A stretch of 64,000 nt of DNA, from contig OX579641.1 of NCBI GenBank assembly GCA_951230915.1, positions 23,476,254 through 23,540,253 of the forward strand. Direction: 5' to 3'. The notes beneath the pieces are model-generated. The model saw only the letters and a list, made by a program, of their open reading frames with translations. It was not told where the DNA came from and made no database searches. Source of the stretch: Antitrichia curtipendula. Taxonomy: Eukaryota > Streptophyta > Bryopsida > Hypnales > Leucodontaceae. Made by a program: the position numbers and the translations under genes. Of the stretch, positions 1 to 10,390 are shown in pieces (position 1 is the stretch's first letter; each line of letters opens with the position of its first letter).

Positions 1-399
1 GCACGCTCTCACTCCAAGGAGGGTGTCATTTCGTCTATAACTCAAATGGAAAAGCAACCGATCCTTTCGATAGCTTAGTAAAGCTTTGCAAAACTTGCAA
101 ACAACTTTTCCATCTGGCCGTAGTGTGTACCAAGGTTCCCACTGTGATCTTGCTCCACCCATTGCTCTTATCTATCCTCCTTTACCTGCCCCTGCACCAA
201 AAAAAAGATTAGTATTATGTTTGAAATGTGATGTGGAAACAACACTTGTTGCTCTCACAACAAGTGCCACCACAACACACTCTTCTTGGACTTCGCTCTA
301 CCGCAATGGTTGTACTCCAACCAAGTCATGAAAGGCAAAATTAGCAAGGGAAAGTAATCTTGAATAGGCAGAAGTCCTTAATATACACCTCGAAGCCCT

Positions 400-424
400 C
401 CCTAAAACCCTAAACCCTAAACCC
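400..424. repeat. short interstitial telomere-like repeat
   Basis: Three to four tandem units of the CCCTAAA type (one expanded to CCCTAAAA). This is the Arabidopsis-type plant telomere unit. It is too short to be a chromosome end and lies at the edge of the GC-rich repeat that follows, so an internal telomere-like tract is the simplest reading. Confidence 0.7.
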
Positions 425-499
425 AGCTAGACGGAGTGACGGCTGATGGGGTGGACCCTAAACCCGCAGCCTTGCCAACGAAATCGTCCAAGTGGCGAC

Positions 500-915
500 T
501 GTCCCGTCTTGTGATATTCCGATCCAGGGGACGGGACGGTTTTCCGTCCAGAGGACGGAGAGGCAGTCCAAGGGACGGATTACCGTCCTGGAGACGAGAA
601 TTCCATCCAGAGATGGGCTCTCCGTCCAGGGGACGGCTTACCGTCCAGCGACGGAGTCTCCGTCCAGAGGACGACTTACCATCCAGCGGACGGCCTCTTC
701 ATCCACAGACGGGCTCTCCGTCCAAGAGACGGATGTCCATTTGGCGACAGAGTGACCGTCCAGGAGACGGCCCGACGCCGTCGCAGAATGGACAGACTTC
801 ATCTGCGCTCCGGATGGTCCCGTCAGTATCGGCGACGGCCTGTGACTCGTCAGGATGGACGCGTCATGACATCTAGACGTGAAAAGCCCACGTCACATCC
901 GGATAGACAACCCTG
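500..915. repeat. GC-rich CCGTCCAG/GGACGG repeat cluster, end of a hAT-like element
   Basis: About a dozen imperfect units built on GTCCAG-N-GGACGG, many of them small palindromes, in an otherwise AT-rich neighbourhood. The right end (about 870-915: GACGTGAAAA, CACGTCACATCCGGATAGAC, ACAACCCTG) is nearly identical to the right end of the element at 7090-7467, so both belong to one family. The left terminal repeat of this copy was not found. The open frames crossing the region are Arg/Ser/Pro-rich translations of the repeat, not genes. Confidence 0.6.
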
Positions 916-1300
916 TATCACTGCATGGCATGGCGGTGGGGGGCGATCTTCAAGACGGTTTCATTGCATCACCATACCGGATGCATGCTACAAAGTGGAG
1001 GTGAAGGACGCCATTTGGCCACAAGTTTCGTTGATGTATCCAAATCTAGATGTAGATCAAATGAAGATCAAGGATGCGAAATGGAATGCACAGTGGGATG
1101 CGAAATTCATCAAATCGGCTAGCTCCTCCTGACATTGCATGTATGTATGGATGATAGGTTTTGCTTATGTTGTATTCCTTCATATAGATAAGATTTTATT
1201 ATAAGATAGCGTGCTCAGGTTGTAGTTCTGCAAAATGCATCTTGGTGTAGAAAAAGAGACTTCAGGTGCTTGATTCAGTGTGAGAAATAGGTTGGCCTAG
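916..1300. other. spacer with possible short coding relic
   Basis: The plus-strand frame ending at the stop 1130-1132 reads for about 60 codons with a non-repetitive composition (charged, with DQMKIKDAKW near its end). I do not recognise it. It could be the last exon of a captured or decayed gene or chance; nothing upstream supports a complete gene. Confidence 0.2.
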
Positions 1301-2245
1301 GTCAGAGGCACTTTGGTGAGTCACATTTCCTTGTATAGTAAATGACAAATTGACATGCAGTCATTCATGCTTTCATTTCTATAAGCATCCGTAAATCGCC
1401 TTGATATTGACAGTCATGTTTGTGTTGTGTGACTGACGCGTGACATTGGAATGACTACTTCTGTCATGTATGGCTCTGACTTTGAGTCACGTGGTGGACT
1501 TCCTGACCTTCTCCACAACTTCAGTCACATTTTTGTAGTCATTTTGTAGTTCCAAAAGTGAACCGAGTGACTGACGAACAACCGAACCCTAATAAAAAAC
1601 AGTGGCTGCATGTTACACAGATTCATTGCACCACAATTGGTATATGACTGTCGGAGTCATTCATAAGTCATATAGTATGTCGCAATAGCAACCCCGAGCC
1701 CCAGCATTCGTTTCATCACTGAGTCATTAAGCAAACAAATGACTACCCCATGACAAAAAAGATGACTGACAATGACTACCAAATGACTGATACTGATGCA
1801 AGGACCGGGGGGAGAGCCACCTGTTCTTCTTCCACGTCGACGTCCACATCACCCTGAACCAATCAAAGGTCACCTCCAACTCATCAAACACGTCACTCTT
1901 CCTTTCCACGTCAGCCATGCTGCGTCAGCTATGCCGTCCACATCATCAAACCCGTCAACATGCTGCGTCAGCTATGCCGTCCACATCATCAGACCCATCA
2001 ACATGCTACGTCAGCTTTACCGTCCACATCAGCAAACTCGTCAGCAACAGGGGTAACGAGCTTCCACATCAGCCAACGGATGAGAAAAAACCTGTCAGAA
2101 TAAATGACTCAAAAGAATGAATGACTCTTCCCCTATGACTGCAAGGGTAATTTGGTCTCTAATAATTCTTCAGTCAGATGTGTCACATATGACTGGGTTT
2201 TCAGTCATATGTGCCAATCATTGATACCCCCTTTTTCTACTAGTG
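1300..2245. mobile_element. CACTA-type miniature element, TGACT/AGTCA-rich
   Basis: The right end, read on the minus strand, is CACTAGTAGAAAAAGGGGG, matching the CACTA(n)AGAAA terminus of plant CACTA (En/Spm) elements. The interior is crowded with TGACT/AGTCA and GTCAT motifs in both orientations, as expected of subterminal transposase-binding repeats. It also contains a short tandem duplication at about 1917-2040 (CCGTCCACATCATCA units). The left boundary is not clear; a degenerate GTAGAAAAAGAG near 1245 is a candidate. The same right-end family recurs at 16440-16555. Confidence 0.55.
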
Positions 2246-2275
2246 TGTGTACAAAACAGTACAAGCAATATAGTA

Positions 2276-2554
2276 CTAGTTTTCGTCTTCCCGCTGTAAG
2301 CCAGCCCTAATAGCAGCGACATTGTCGTCGCTTAATTCGTAAGTGACCTCCCCACCCTTTCACCTACCTGGCTTCGGAATCATAGAAAATTTACCGTGGA
2401 TAACAAGATGTGCATCAATATGGGCTGGTCAGGAGTTGCCCAAAAATACATAACCATTGTTCCATTTCTGATAATAAGTACCTCATATGACGAAGTCGCC
2501 AGCTTCAAACTGCGGACCCCATGCGCTAGTGAAGCTGTGATCAACCACATACTT
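2276..2554 (-). pseudogene. DDE-like transposase relic, C-terminal piece (D)
   Basis: Continuation of the transposase relic after the inserted element at 2555-3874. Read on the minus strand it gives YVVDHSFTSAWGPQFEAGD, then a TGA, then GTYYQKWNNGYVFLGNS, another stop, and later KFSMIPKPG and a final stop at 2276-2278. The W-G-x-x-F-x-x-GD and YYQKW pattern fits, from memory, the end of a transposase-like family common in mosses and streptophyte algae. The join to piece C is exact once the inserted element and one copy of its 3-bp target duplication are disregarded. Confidence 0.65.
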
Positions 2555-3874
2555 CACTATAAGAAAACCGCGTTTTTTCTTGCGTTTTCCTTTAACGCGC
2601 GATGTTTTTGTGACGTCAACGCGTTTTTTTTTACGTCCACTTGTTTTCAAAAAACACAAGAAAAAATGCACGTTTTTGCGTGACGTTCATTGTGACACAG
2701 TTACAAAAAACAACATCTAGATGAATGTCAATTCCGATGCGTTGCTCAAAGTTATGTCTAAAATAACATTAGGTCTGTTTTTTGTGACGTCAAAAAAAAC
2801 AAAGATTGCCACGTCAGCAAACAAATTTTTTGGCTATGGATGAATTAGTGAAATTAATATGGTCAATGCTAAAATGTTGACCAAATTTTAAAAAATTTAA
2901 AAAAAAAGCAACCATGTGGCATATTTTGAAAAAAAAAAAGTGGATGGATGTGCACAATGGATGAAGAAAAGGAGTTCTTTATACTAATGGGGTGGTAGGA
3001 GGATTGACAAACTATATGGGATAAGTAAAAAAGAAGTGTCATCATTGCAGAATGTCAAAAACAATGTCAGCATGACATCAACAACATTCTTGCAAAATGT
3101 CAAAAACAACGTTAGGAAAATGTCAAAAACAACGTCAAGAAAATGTCAAAAACAATGTCAAGAAAATGTCAAATACAACGTCAGCATGTCAAAAACAACA
3201 TCCAAAGTCAAGTTTCTTGTTCAAATTATCCCATATCTTTTGTCACACCTAGACAATCATGGATTTTAGTATAAATAAATCTTTTCCACCCTTCATTTTT
3301 ACATTCAATGAAGTAATTCATTCATTCGGCCATCTTAAGGTAAATGGATAAGTTTTTTTTCTCTTATTGAATTAAATAATTTTGTTTGTTCATTTTCATT
3401 TTAATTAATTTTAATTAATTATTGTCAATTCACTTTGCTACAGTCTGTTCCAGTTGATGTCCAAAAAAACATCAAAAACAATGTCAAAATCGATGTCAAA
3501 ATCGATGTTTCAAAAAACATAGTCAAAAATTTTAAATGTTTTGAAAGTATGCTGACGTGGCATGCCATGTCACTTTTCTTTCGAATCCACGTCAGATTTC
3601 TGAGGGGTCCACGTCAGAGGACACGTCATGGATGAAAAGTGATCCTACGTGTCGCTACTCGCTGACATGGCATGCCCATGCTAAAATTTTGACGTCAAAT
3701 TTGACGCGCGTCAAAAAACGCGTTTTTTGGTTTGACGCAGTGTCAAGCCCACGTTCATGGCCGCGTTTTTGGCTTGTCCATTTTGACGGATTTTTTAGCA
3801 CATCACAGTTGATGTCAGCGCGTCAAAAAACCCGTCAATTTTGACATTTTTTTTTCCTGCATTTTCTTATAGTG
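2555..3874. mobile_element. non-autonomous CACTA-type element (1320 bp) inserted in the transposase relic
   Basis: Begins CACTATAAGAAAA and ends TTTTCTTATAGTG, a perfect 13-bp terminal inverted repeat of CACTA type. It is flanked by the 3-bp direct repeat CTT (2552-2554 and 3875-3877), the target-site length of CACTA elements. Near both ends are many TGACGTCA/GACGTC and ACGTCAG motifs and TTTTTGACG tracts. The centre has tandem TGTCAAAAACAA(C/T) units at about 3035-3210 and 3465-3535. No transposase is encoded. The ORFs in it are translations of the repeats. Confidence 0.88.
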
Positions 3875-4614
3875 CTTCCCCCTGGTGCACTGCAAAATAT
3901 AAAACTCCACTCCCTCGACATTGCCCTCTACAGCAGGGACAATAAAGTTGTCACCTGACTAAATGAGGTCGCCAATGCCTTCGCCTTCGACGGCCTACTC
4001 CCAATCTTCATCATCTGGAACGTCGTGGTCCATCATGTGATTAGCAACTTCTTGAAGATCATGCGGCTTCAACTTTACCAAATCCTAGTTCTCAACGTGG
4101 GACTTGTTCCCATAGTTGACAAAATTGCCGTCGAGGCAATAAACACAGAAGCACGACAATTTGCGAACAAAAAGCTGTGTTGGATCCGCAACAGAAAAAG
4201 AGTAGATGGGGTGCAGAGCATGGGAACCTTTCATTGTTTCACAATGGTAACTACGCTCCCTTGTGACATCCTTTGGTATTTCCCAGAAATATCTCTGGAC
4301 TTCTTTGATGCCGGTCTTCTCGAAGTTCGTGTCGACCTTCCCTCCCATCGTCTCCGTCAAGAACGAAACAGCATCATGCGCATTTTGCATCCTCCTCCAC
4401 GTGCTGTGTAACTGAGACCGCCGTAAAGCACGCTTGACAACAGCATTAGCTCCGTCCCACTCTCCCTTCCCGTGGCATGTTCCAAAGAAATTCCAGTTCA
4501 TCGTGCATCCATTCGTTAATCCAGGATATCTGACCACGAAATAGAATAGTTGGGCACCCTTGAACTGACCCGCACAGCCGTCAGACCACACTATGTGGTG
4601 CTTGGATCAAAACC
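3875..4614 (-). pseudogene. DDE-like transposase relic, catalytic/C-terminal piece (C)
   Basis: Starts at 4614 after an AG acceptor-like site. It reads GF, a TGA, then SKHHIVWSDGCAGQFK, followed by NWNFFGTCHGKGEWDGA and about 130 further residues. The SDGC..QFK and GKGE.DGA blocks are, by recollection, hallmarks of an RNase H-fold transposase-like family of bryophytes and algae; I infer that the D and D/E residues are catalytic. In-frame stops follow at 4085-4087 (TAG) and twice more before the frame reaches the inserted CACTA-type element, so the gene is dead. Confidence 0.75.
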
Positions 4615-4637
4615 CTGTCCATTTACGTATAAAGTAA

Positions 4638-5977
4638 GTACACTGTGAACTCCCAATTTGTCACTTGGGACTCGTAGAATTATTTTTTTGGAAATTTGCA
4701 ATTTAAAGTTATAAAAAGTATACAAAAAGTTATAAAAAGAGTGTAGAACCAAAATAGGATTGTAACATATCCATTATAGTATTTGATCTAGATTTGTATT
4801 TAAACTTAAAATCCCACCAAACTTGGCCCAAAAATAGGTACAAAGAACGAAACGGTTAGATTTGGAGGATTCAAGTCACATAGGCCCAAAAGGGCTAAAT
4901 CTCACCATGAATGTAGCAATTCATGGCTAAATCGGTCCGAGGGATCCACAACGAGGCCACTAGGTCGAGTCCTAGAGTTAGGTTTAGAAATTCCCCAAAC
5001 CTCGATTATTAGCATGTAAAAGCCATTGACGCAAGACCGGGCCCGTGGAGGAATCTAGAGCCCAAGGATGGTGTCCTAGGATAAATCCCATGCCAGGAGT
5101 CCAACGACAAAATCGATTTGCCAAGATTCCTCTATCTGCAAAAGATTCCCGCACCATCGCTAATTCAAGGAGGTGGCCAATTCATCTCCACTGACCAATT
5201 GTGCCAGGTACGGAAACGCACCTGCACATCTTTCATATGATTCCCTGAGAGGTCATGTGAAAAATCCCATCATCTTCTGACTTGCAGAAGAACCTTTTGT
5301 GGGTGGTCAACCTTGGTAACCTCCAACGGGGATTTCATGGAAATTATCGAGGTTGCCAAAAAATCTCACTAAAAATTAGACTAGCTTGTTTTATATTAAT
5401 AATGCGCTTCGTGAAGTTTCACGACATTCCGATAGCGGCAAGTACCCAAACCGGCAAGATTCCTCGGGAATTAATCACATGGCGGGGTCCCCGCCGCGTT
5501 GACCGGCATCCCGGGACCATACGATGGCAAAACAAAGTCAACCAAGAGTCTTTTCCAACTCTCTCACACCTACCGGAGATCCTAGGCTATTCACATTTTT
5601 CAAAATAGGAGACCCCCAAGATCTAAGATTTTACCACGATTTGGTTTTTAAACTAAATTAGCCTATGATGGTTTTTTGTCCTCAATATGGGGAATAAAGG
5701 ATTTTTAAACTAAACACGGCGATCTGGAGCCAATGGCGCAATCCGTTTGACGATTGAAGTAAATCTCCAAAAGTTAGGAGGTTGGTCCAGCGTAGATAGG
5801 TAAAAGTAGTTTTTTAGGAATTAGGATGAAAATCTTTGAAGATGAGGATGAAAATCCAAGTTGATAAGGTTACCTTAGAGCTCTTGGGGAAGGGGTGGAG
5901 CCTTGGAAACCTATTTAAGGTCCCCATTTTTCTCTCAAGAACACCCCCAATTTTTGTTTTAGGTCCGTGGGTCCAAT
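4638..5977. repeat. dispersed repeat, copy 1 (1.34 kb)
   Basis: Colinear with 13245-14597 over its whole length (landmarks: CAATTTGTCACTTGGGACT, GACGCAAGACCGGG, CGACATTC.GATAGCGGC, GGAAACCTAT.TAAGG, TTTTGTTTTAGGTCCGTGG). The copies differ by scattered substitutions and small indels. In both copies a 108-codon plus-strand frame stays open at the same place (5282-5608 here), but no start ATG or known domain supports it. A weak TATA-like CTATTTAAGG lies at about 5911. The class of element is unknown. Confidence 0.8.
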
Positions 5978-6906
5978 TTATGTTGGGATTTTTGGCGTTT
6001 TAGCCAAGACACCTCTACGGTGTTTTGGGAGCACTTTTGGCTCCTTTTGTTGTTGTATTTCAAGCTTTGAAGGTCCTTGGGGGTCCTTCTACCTTGCCTT
6101 GTACACACTTTGTGTGTGTTTGTGTATACTCTGGTTGTTATTCGGAAGTCTTTCTATCTTTGGTGTATCCTTGTGAACTAACTTGTGTACTGAAGTCTCT
6201 TTGGTGTCTTGTACTAACCCTAGAGCAACCCCCCACCGTACCTTGGCAATGCCGCTTTGGGGGGCCTTTAGTGTATGAACTTTGTGTTTTCCACGTTGTC
6301 CTAATTTGTATGTTCTTTTACGTATATTTTTTACCCTCTCCTCACGTTTCTCCCAGTGAGTGGACCCCCCTATGGGACGGCAAAGCTTTGACCTTGCGAG
6401 GTGTATTTCCTAAGTGTTTTGCCCCACCTTCTTCTAACTTCTCTCGTTTTGGGTGGACCCCCCCTCGGAACGGCGAAGCTTCGAACTAATAACAAATATC
6501 AAGTCCTATAGTTTGTGTTAAAACGGTCCAAACGGCAAAGCTTCGAACTCTGGAGTGATACAAAGTCCTAGAGTTGGTATTAAATCCAACTCCATGGCGA
6601 AGAGTTGAACCTCCTCAGGCCTTAGTTCCAAATTCTAATTTCCAAGATCTTTTTGGAAACATCCAGAGTTTAGCTTCCAAGATATTTAGTGTTGTCAAGT
6701 TTCGAGTTACCCAGTGTTTTAAATCTTTTCCCTAGTATAGTAAAAGTCCAAGTCCCTTTAGTTAGCAAAAATTTCGTTTCCTTGGTTAGCTAGAATCCCA
6801 TTTCCTTGATTAGCAAAAATCCCGTTTCCTTAATCTAGCAAAAGCCAGTTCTTTAGTTATCCCCAAAAAAATCCAATCTTCCTTTAGAAACCAAAAACCC
6901 AGAACC
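5978..6906. other. T-rich unassigned sequence after repeat copy 1
   Basis: No supported gene. The segment has no counterpart after copy 2. It contains repeated GGACCCCCC..GGACGGC(A/G)AAGCTT motifs (about 6360, 6455, 6525), then short GTTTCCTTGGTTAGCAAAAA-like units at about 6770-6850, which look like degenerate local repeats. Confidence 0.4.
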
Positions 6907-7040
6907 AGTCACCGGGTGGGTTCAGTCACCGGGTGGATTCAGTCACAGGGGTCGTCCAGTCACGGGATTGGGGGCTCAATCACCGGGTGGGTTCAGTCAC
7001 AAGGGTCATCCAGTCACGGGGTTGAGGGGCTCAGTCACCA
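6907..7040. repeat. tandem repeat of CAGTCACCGGGTGGGTT units
   Basis: Two higher-order units of about 65 bp, each made of shorter CAGTCAC(C/A)(G)GG(T)GG blocks, lie side by side just left of the hAT-like element. The ORFs reading Gly/Ser/Gln-rich across them are artefacts of the repeat. Confidence 0.75.
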
Positions 7041-7089
7041 GGGTTGGGTTCCGAGCTGGTCAGGGAGCTGGGTTCCGAGCAATCCAGGG

Positions 7090-7467
7090 CAGGGTTGTCC
7101 CCGTCACATCCTGTCCGTCCGTCAGGATGTCCAGACGGACGTCAGGATCAAAAAAAAAAAAAAAAAAAATTTTTTTTTTTTTTTGTGGACGGCTGGTCCG
7201 TCCCTGTGGACGGACAGGCCGTCCAGGTCGACGGATAGGCCGTCTTCGAAAAAAAAAAAAAAAAAAAATTTGTGGACGGTCTGTCCGTCCTTGTCGATGG
7301 CTGGCCGTCCCTGTGAACAGACGGTCCGTCCAGGTTGACGGACAGGCCGTCCTCGAAAAAAAAAAAAAAAAAAAATTGGATCCTAATGCAATTCTAACGC
7401 GTCCGGACTGACGCCGACGGACATCCGGACGTGAAAACCCCACGTCACGTCCGGATAGACAACCCTG
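7090..7467. mobile_element. hAT-like non-autonomous element with GTCCGTCC and A-tract units
   Basis: Begins CAGGGTTGTC and ends GACAACCCTG, a 10-bp inverted repeat with the CAGGG start typical of hAT ends. Inside are two to three units of about 105-110 bp, each made of GGACGG/CCGTCC palindromes followed by a tract of about 18-20 A; the first tract runs directly into a T tract, giving a perfect A/T foldback. No convincing 8-bp target duplication was seen. It shares its right end with 500-915. The Lys/Phe-rich ORFs here are repeat translations. Confidence 0.6.
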
Positions 7468-8290
7468 GTCTATGGAGCTGGGGAGTCGGGGCCCTTGTGT
7501 TGGTATCTTGATTTGGTCTAGGTAAAGAAGTCTAAAAACTAGGGGTCAAGCTTAATTGGAAAGAAACTTGATTGCAAGAAAAACAAGGGAAGGGGGAAGA
7601 AGAGAAGCCACACATCCGAGGGTATTAAAAAGAACCTGCATACAAAAATACTCACACACTATCTCTCTCCTCACACCAATTTAAACTAGCAAGAATGGAG
7701 GAGGATTAGAGGGAAATAGGATGAAATAGGAGAGGTGGTGAGAGAGATGATAAATAGTAACCTAGGGTTGGCTAAGTAGGCGTTAGGAGGAAAATCTCGA
7801 GGATTCATAGTGACCATTAGAAGGGGGATTAGGATGACACCAAGATAAAATGGTGTAAGAGAGTAGAAGGGGCATTAAAACCTCCTTGGGGTTTGAATCT
7901 ATAGTGTAAGACATCCATCAAAGCTTAGGTAGAATAGTGTTAGTGTAGAAAAAAAAAGAGGAAAAGGAAAAGAGAGCAAAAGGGAAGGAGGAGGAAAGGA
8001 AAGAAAAGGGTTAAATCACCGGGATCCTAACTTTCAAAACTTAAGCAGTGAACTTGGGAAAAAATTCCCACAAACCAAGGACCACCATGGAGTATGGAGA
8101 TAGGCACGCGGATGCGAACGAGCGCATTTCCGACACCAGCAGTGACAAGGTAAGTCTTTGAATCAATATTTGGTATTTTCTCCTTATTAATGTTGATATT
8201 TCTTTAATTAGCCTTTTTTTTTAAGTGAATAGTAAACCACGATAAGTTAGGTTAAAAATTAAAAATAGAAGCTAACGATTTAGAATTTAA
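7468..8290. other. purine-rich spacer without a gene
   Basis: Plus strand strongly AG-rich (GGAGGA, GAGAGA, AAAAGAGG blocks at about 7680-8010). No reading frame or terminal repeat could be supported. Confidence 0.4.
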
Positions 8291-8640
8291 TTTAGGAGTA
8301 AAAATCTAGAGTTAATTTAGGAGTAAAAATTTAGAGCAAATTTAGGAGTGAAAACTTAGAGTTAATTTTCGGAGTAAAAACCTAGAGTTAATTTAGGAGT
8401 AAAAATTTAAAGTTAAATTAGGAGTAAAAATTTAAAGTTAAATTAGCAGTAAAACTCTAGAGCTAAACGTAGGAGTAAAATCTTAGAGTCGAATCTAGGA
8501 GTAAAAATTTAGAGCTAAATTAGGAGTTAAAACTTAAAGTTAAACATAGGGGTAAAACCTTAGGGCTAAAATTAGGAGTAAAAACTTAGAGGTAACCGTA
8601 GAGGTAAAACCTTAGAGGTAAATCTAGGAGTAAAAATCGA
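8291..8640. repeat. about 14 tandem units of a ~25-bp minisatellite
   Basis: Unit close to TTAGGAGTAAAAATTTAGAG followed by TTAAA, repeated head to tail with substitutions and 1-2 bp length changes. The central units are the most uniform; the later ones (GTAGAGGTAAAACC) are diverged. It has stops in all frames, so it is a non-coding minisatellite. Confidence 0.88.
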
Positions 8641-8889
8641 GAGTACAACTAGAAGCTAGAAATCAGAATAAAAAATAAGTTTAGGGTTAGCCATAAAGTT
8701 ACAGCTTCCGGAAGAAGTGTTCAACTTCAAAAGGTAGTCTTAGAGATTATGGAAGGAACGTAAGGGTTCCCCTTTTCCGTAGTTAGGAATGTTAGGAATG
8801 ACGCCAACCACCCAGCCAAACCTAGACGTAGGATAGATAGTTAGGAAGTTAGGAATCGCCATCACTTTTGATCATCGCAGTCAGCTTGT

Positions 8890-9287
8890 TAGTTACCCAT
8901 GCATTTCTAGTAGTATTCGTTGCCATCCACGACACTTAGAAAACGTTAGCACAAAAAAGATCCATTGCTTGGAAGGCACAGTGGACCACGCTCACAACAC
9001 CCCCATATATTTAAAAGGTGGATAAAGGCATAGAACCTGGTTGGTGTTCGCCCGATTATCAAGGGTGGGTAATCTTGCGCCCACAGCATGTTAGTTACCC
9101 ATGCATTTCTAGTAGTATTCGCTGCCATCCACGACACTTAGAAAACGTTAGCACAAAAAAGATCCATTGCTTGGAAGGCACAGTGGACCACGCTCACAAC
9201 ACCCCCATATATTTAAAAGGTGGATAAAGGCATAGAACCTAGTCGGTGTTTGCCTGATTATCAAGGGTGGGTAATCTTGCGCCCACA
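8890..9287. repeat. tandem duplication, 202-bp period, two copies
   Basis: Copy one starts at 8890 and copy two at 9092, both with TAGTTACCCATGCATTTCTA and both ending in GGGTGGGTAATCTTGCGCCC. The copies differ at only a few positions, so the duplication is recent relative to other repeats here. Each unit starts with TTACCCA and ends with TGGGTAA, so the unit itself may be a small inverted-repeat element. The short ORFs in both strands are present twice only because of the duplication. Confidence 0.92.
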
Positions 9288-9362
9288 CACACTCCATATC
9301 ATTTTCAATTTTAGTACAAGATTGGTACAAAATCAATACATGTAATACAAAGTCAATAGTAC

Positions 9363-10251
9363 CTTGAGATTCTAGCCATTACCAGTGCTGCATTAAGCAG
9401 TGCTGTACGAACAGGGAATCGTAGGTTGCATCATTTGTGATGTAGAAATGTGACTTTTTCACTATAGCTCCATCTGGTTTAAAGCAATACATGATGTGAA
9501 CAAGAATACTAATCTGTGTGGAGCACCAGTACATGCTCTGGATTTGATTCTGGATTTGATTCTGGATCTCGAAGGTGTAGTTCTCGGCAAAGTCAATATG
9601 TGATAAAATCACATCTTTACCCAAATCTTGCATAGAACCCTTGCACTGGTTGTCTTGCCACCTCGCAATGAAATTGTGCTTGACAAACTGTGGCAACTTA
9701 GACTTGAAGTATTCAAAAAATACTTGTGGAGAAGTCTCCTTGTACACCTCCACGATCTTCTTCCGGGGCTTCCCTTCCCGTGTCACTCCAATGACTTCAT
9801 TTTTGAAACATTTCCAAATAAAATTTGAAGTCGAGGATAATTCAAGAGGACAAATATGAAGCTTCGAAATACCGCAATCGCCGCACGCACCCATAACACA
9901 ATGCAAAGCGTGCCACTCTTCATTTTCAGGCTTAGGGCAAACAATGTCTTGCCACAGAGCCGTTGTACCTGTATATGTCTTGAAATGTGCTTGACAGTTT
10001 GCTTCTTCTTGTAGTCGAAAAAGGCACACCTCACACCTGCACTGACAATTCTCTACAAAGTGGATTCCCTTCGTGCCGTCCTGAATGCGATTGAACCCTT
10101 CCCTCAACATGTCAATCTCTACATGGTACCTAAAAGAGCATACGTTTCTCTCATTGCAGGTTTTAACAAAGTAAGGCTTCAATTTCTCGAAGATTCTCTA
10201 TTTGACGTTGACGTCGGGGTGCGCCTCCATAAACCTATGAAAGAATGCGGT
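9363..10251 (-). pseudogene. DDE-like transposase relic, middle exon (B)
   Basis: Runs on the minus strand from TAFFHRFMEAHPDV (after an AG at 10252-10253) through a TAG at 10198-10200, a Cys/His-rich block (CQCRCEVC, CGDCGISKLHICP), HNFIARWQDNQCK, DFAENY (9578-9595; likely first catalytic Asp) to SLFVQHCLMQHW, a TAA and WLESQ. The C/H-rich block and DFAENY match what I recall of bryophyte and algal transposase-like proteins. A 12-bp tandem duplication near 9539-9570 adds a repeated NQIQ. The exon ends at a GT donor-like site at 9361-9362. Confidence 0.78.
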
Positions 10252-10390
10252 CTACGAGATGCAAAAGAATTATGAGAAACAATACTCGATGCTAAAACAT
10301 TGTGTACTTGTGATACATTTTGTACAATAATTAGTATAATGCGTACCTAAACTGTTGTAATGAACGTATTGCAGAGCAATCGAGTCGTAC

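Larger units (their letters stand above)
4615..9362 (-). other. 4.75-kb segment splitting the transposase relic: long intron or nested insertion
   Basis: Read on the minus strand the segment begins CTCAAG|GTACTA and ends GGACAG|GGTTTT, i.e. a plausible GT donor and AG acceptor. Removing it joins the WLESQ of piece B to GF of piece C in the same frame. The smaller GT-AG intron at 10252-10390 shows the gene was spliced. The segment holds dispersed repeat copy 1, a hAT-like element and several tandem repeats, so it is either an intron swollen by insertions or a compound insertion (3-bp ACC at both edges). Confidence 0.5.

Noticed and set aside
436..900. Arg/Ser/Pro-rich ORFs at 436-876 and neighbours
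   Set aside because: They are translations of the GTCCAG/GGACGG repeat in overlapping frames.
3035..3535. Regular TGTCAAAAACAA repeats as a CRISPR-like array
   Set aside because: Units are short, contiguous and variable, without unique spacers, and lie inside a CACTA-type element of a plant genome.
4025..4411. Plus-strand ORF of 128 codons
   Set aside because: It is the shadow of the transposase relic on the minus strand, which carries the SDGC..QFK motif.
6916..7443. ORFs with poly-Lys or poly-Phe runs
   Set aside because: They come from the A and T tracts and palindromes of the hAT-like element and exist on both strands.
10252..10390. Frameshift in the transposase relic between exons A and B
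   Set aside because: A 139-bp GT-AG intron joins ESQ to TAFFHRFMEAHP in frame, so no frameshift is needed.
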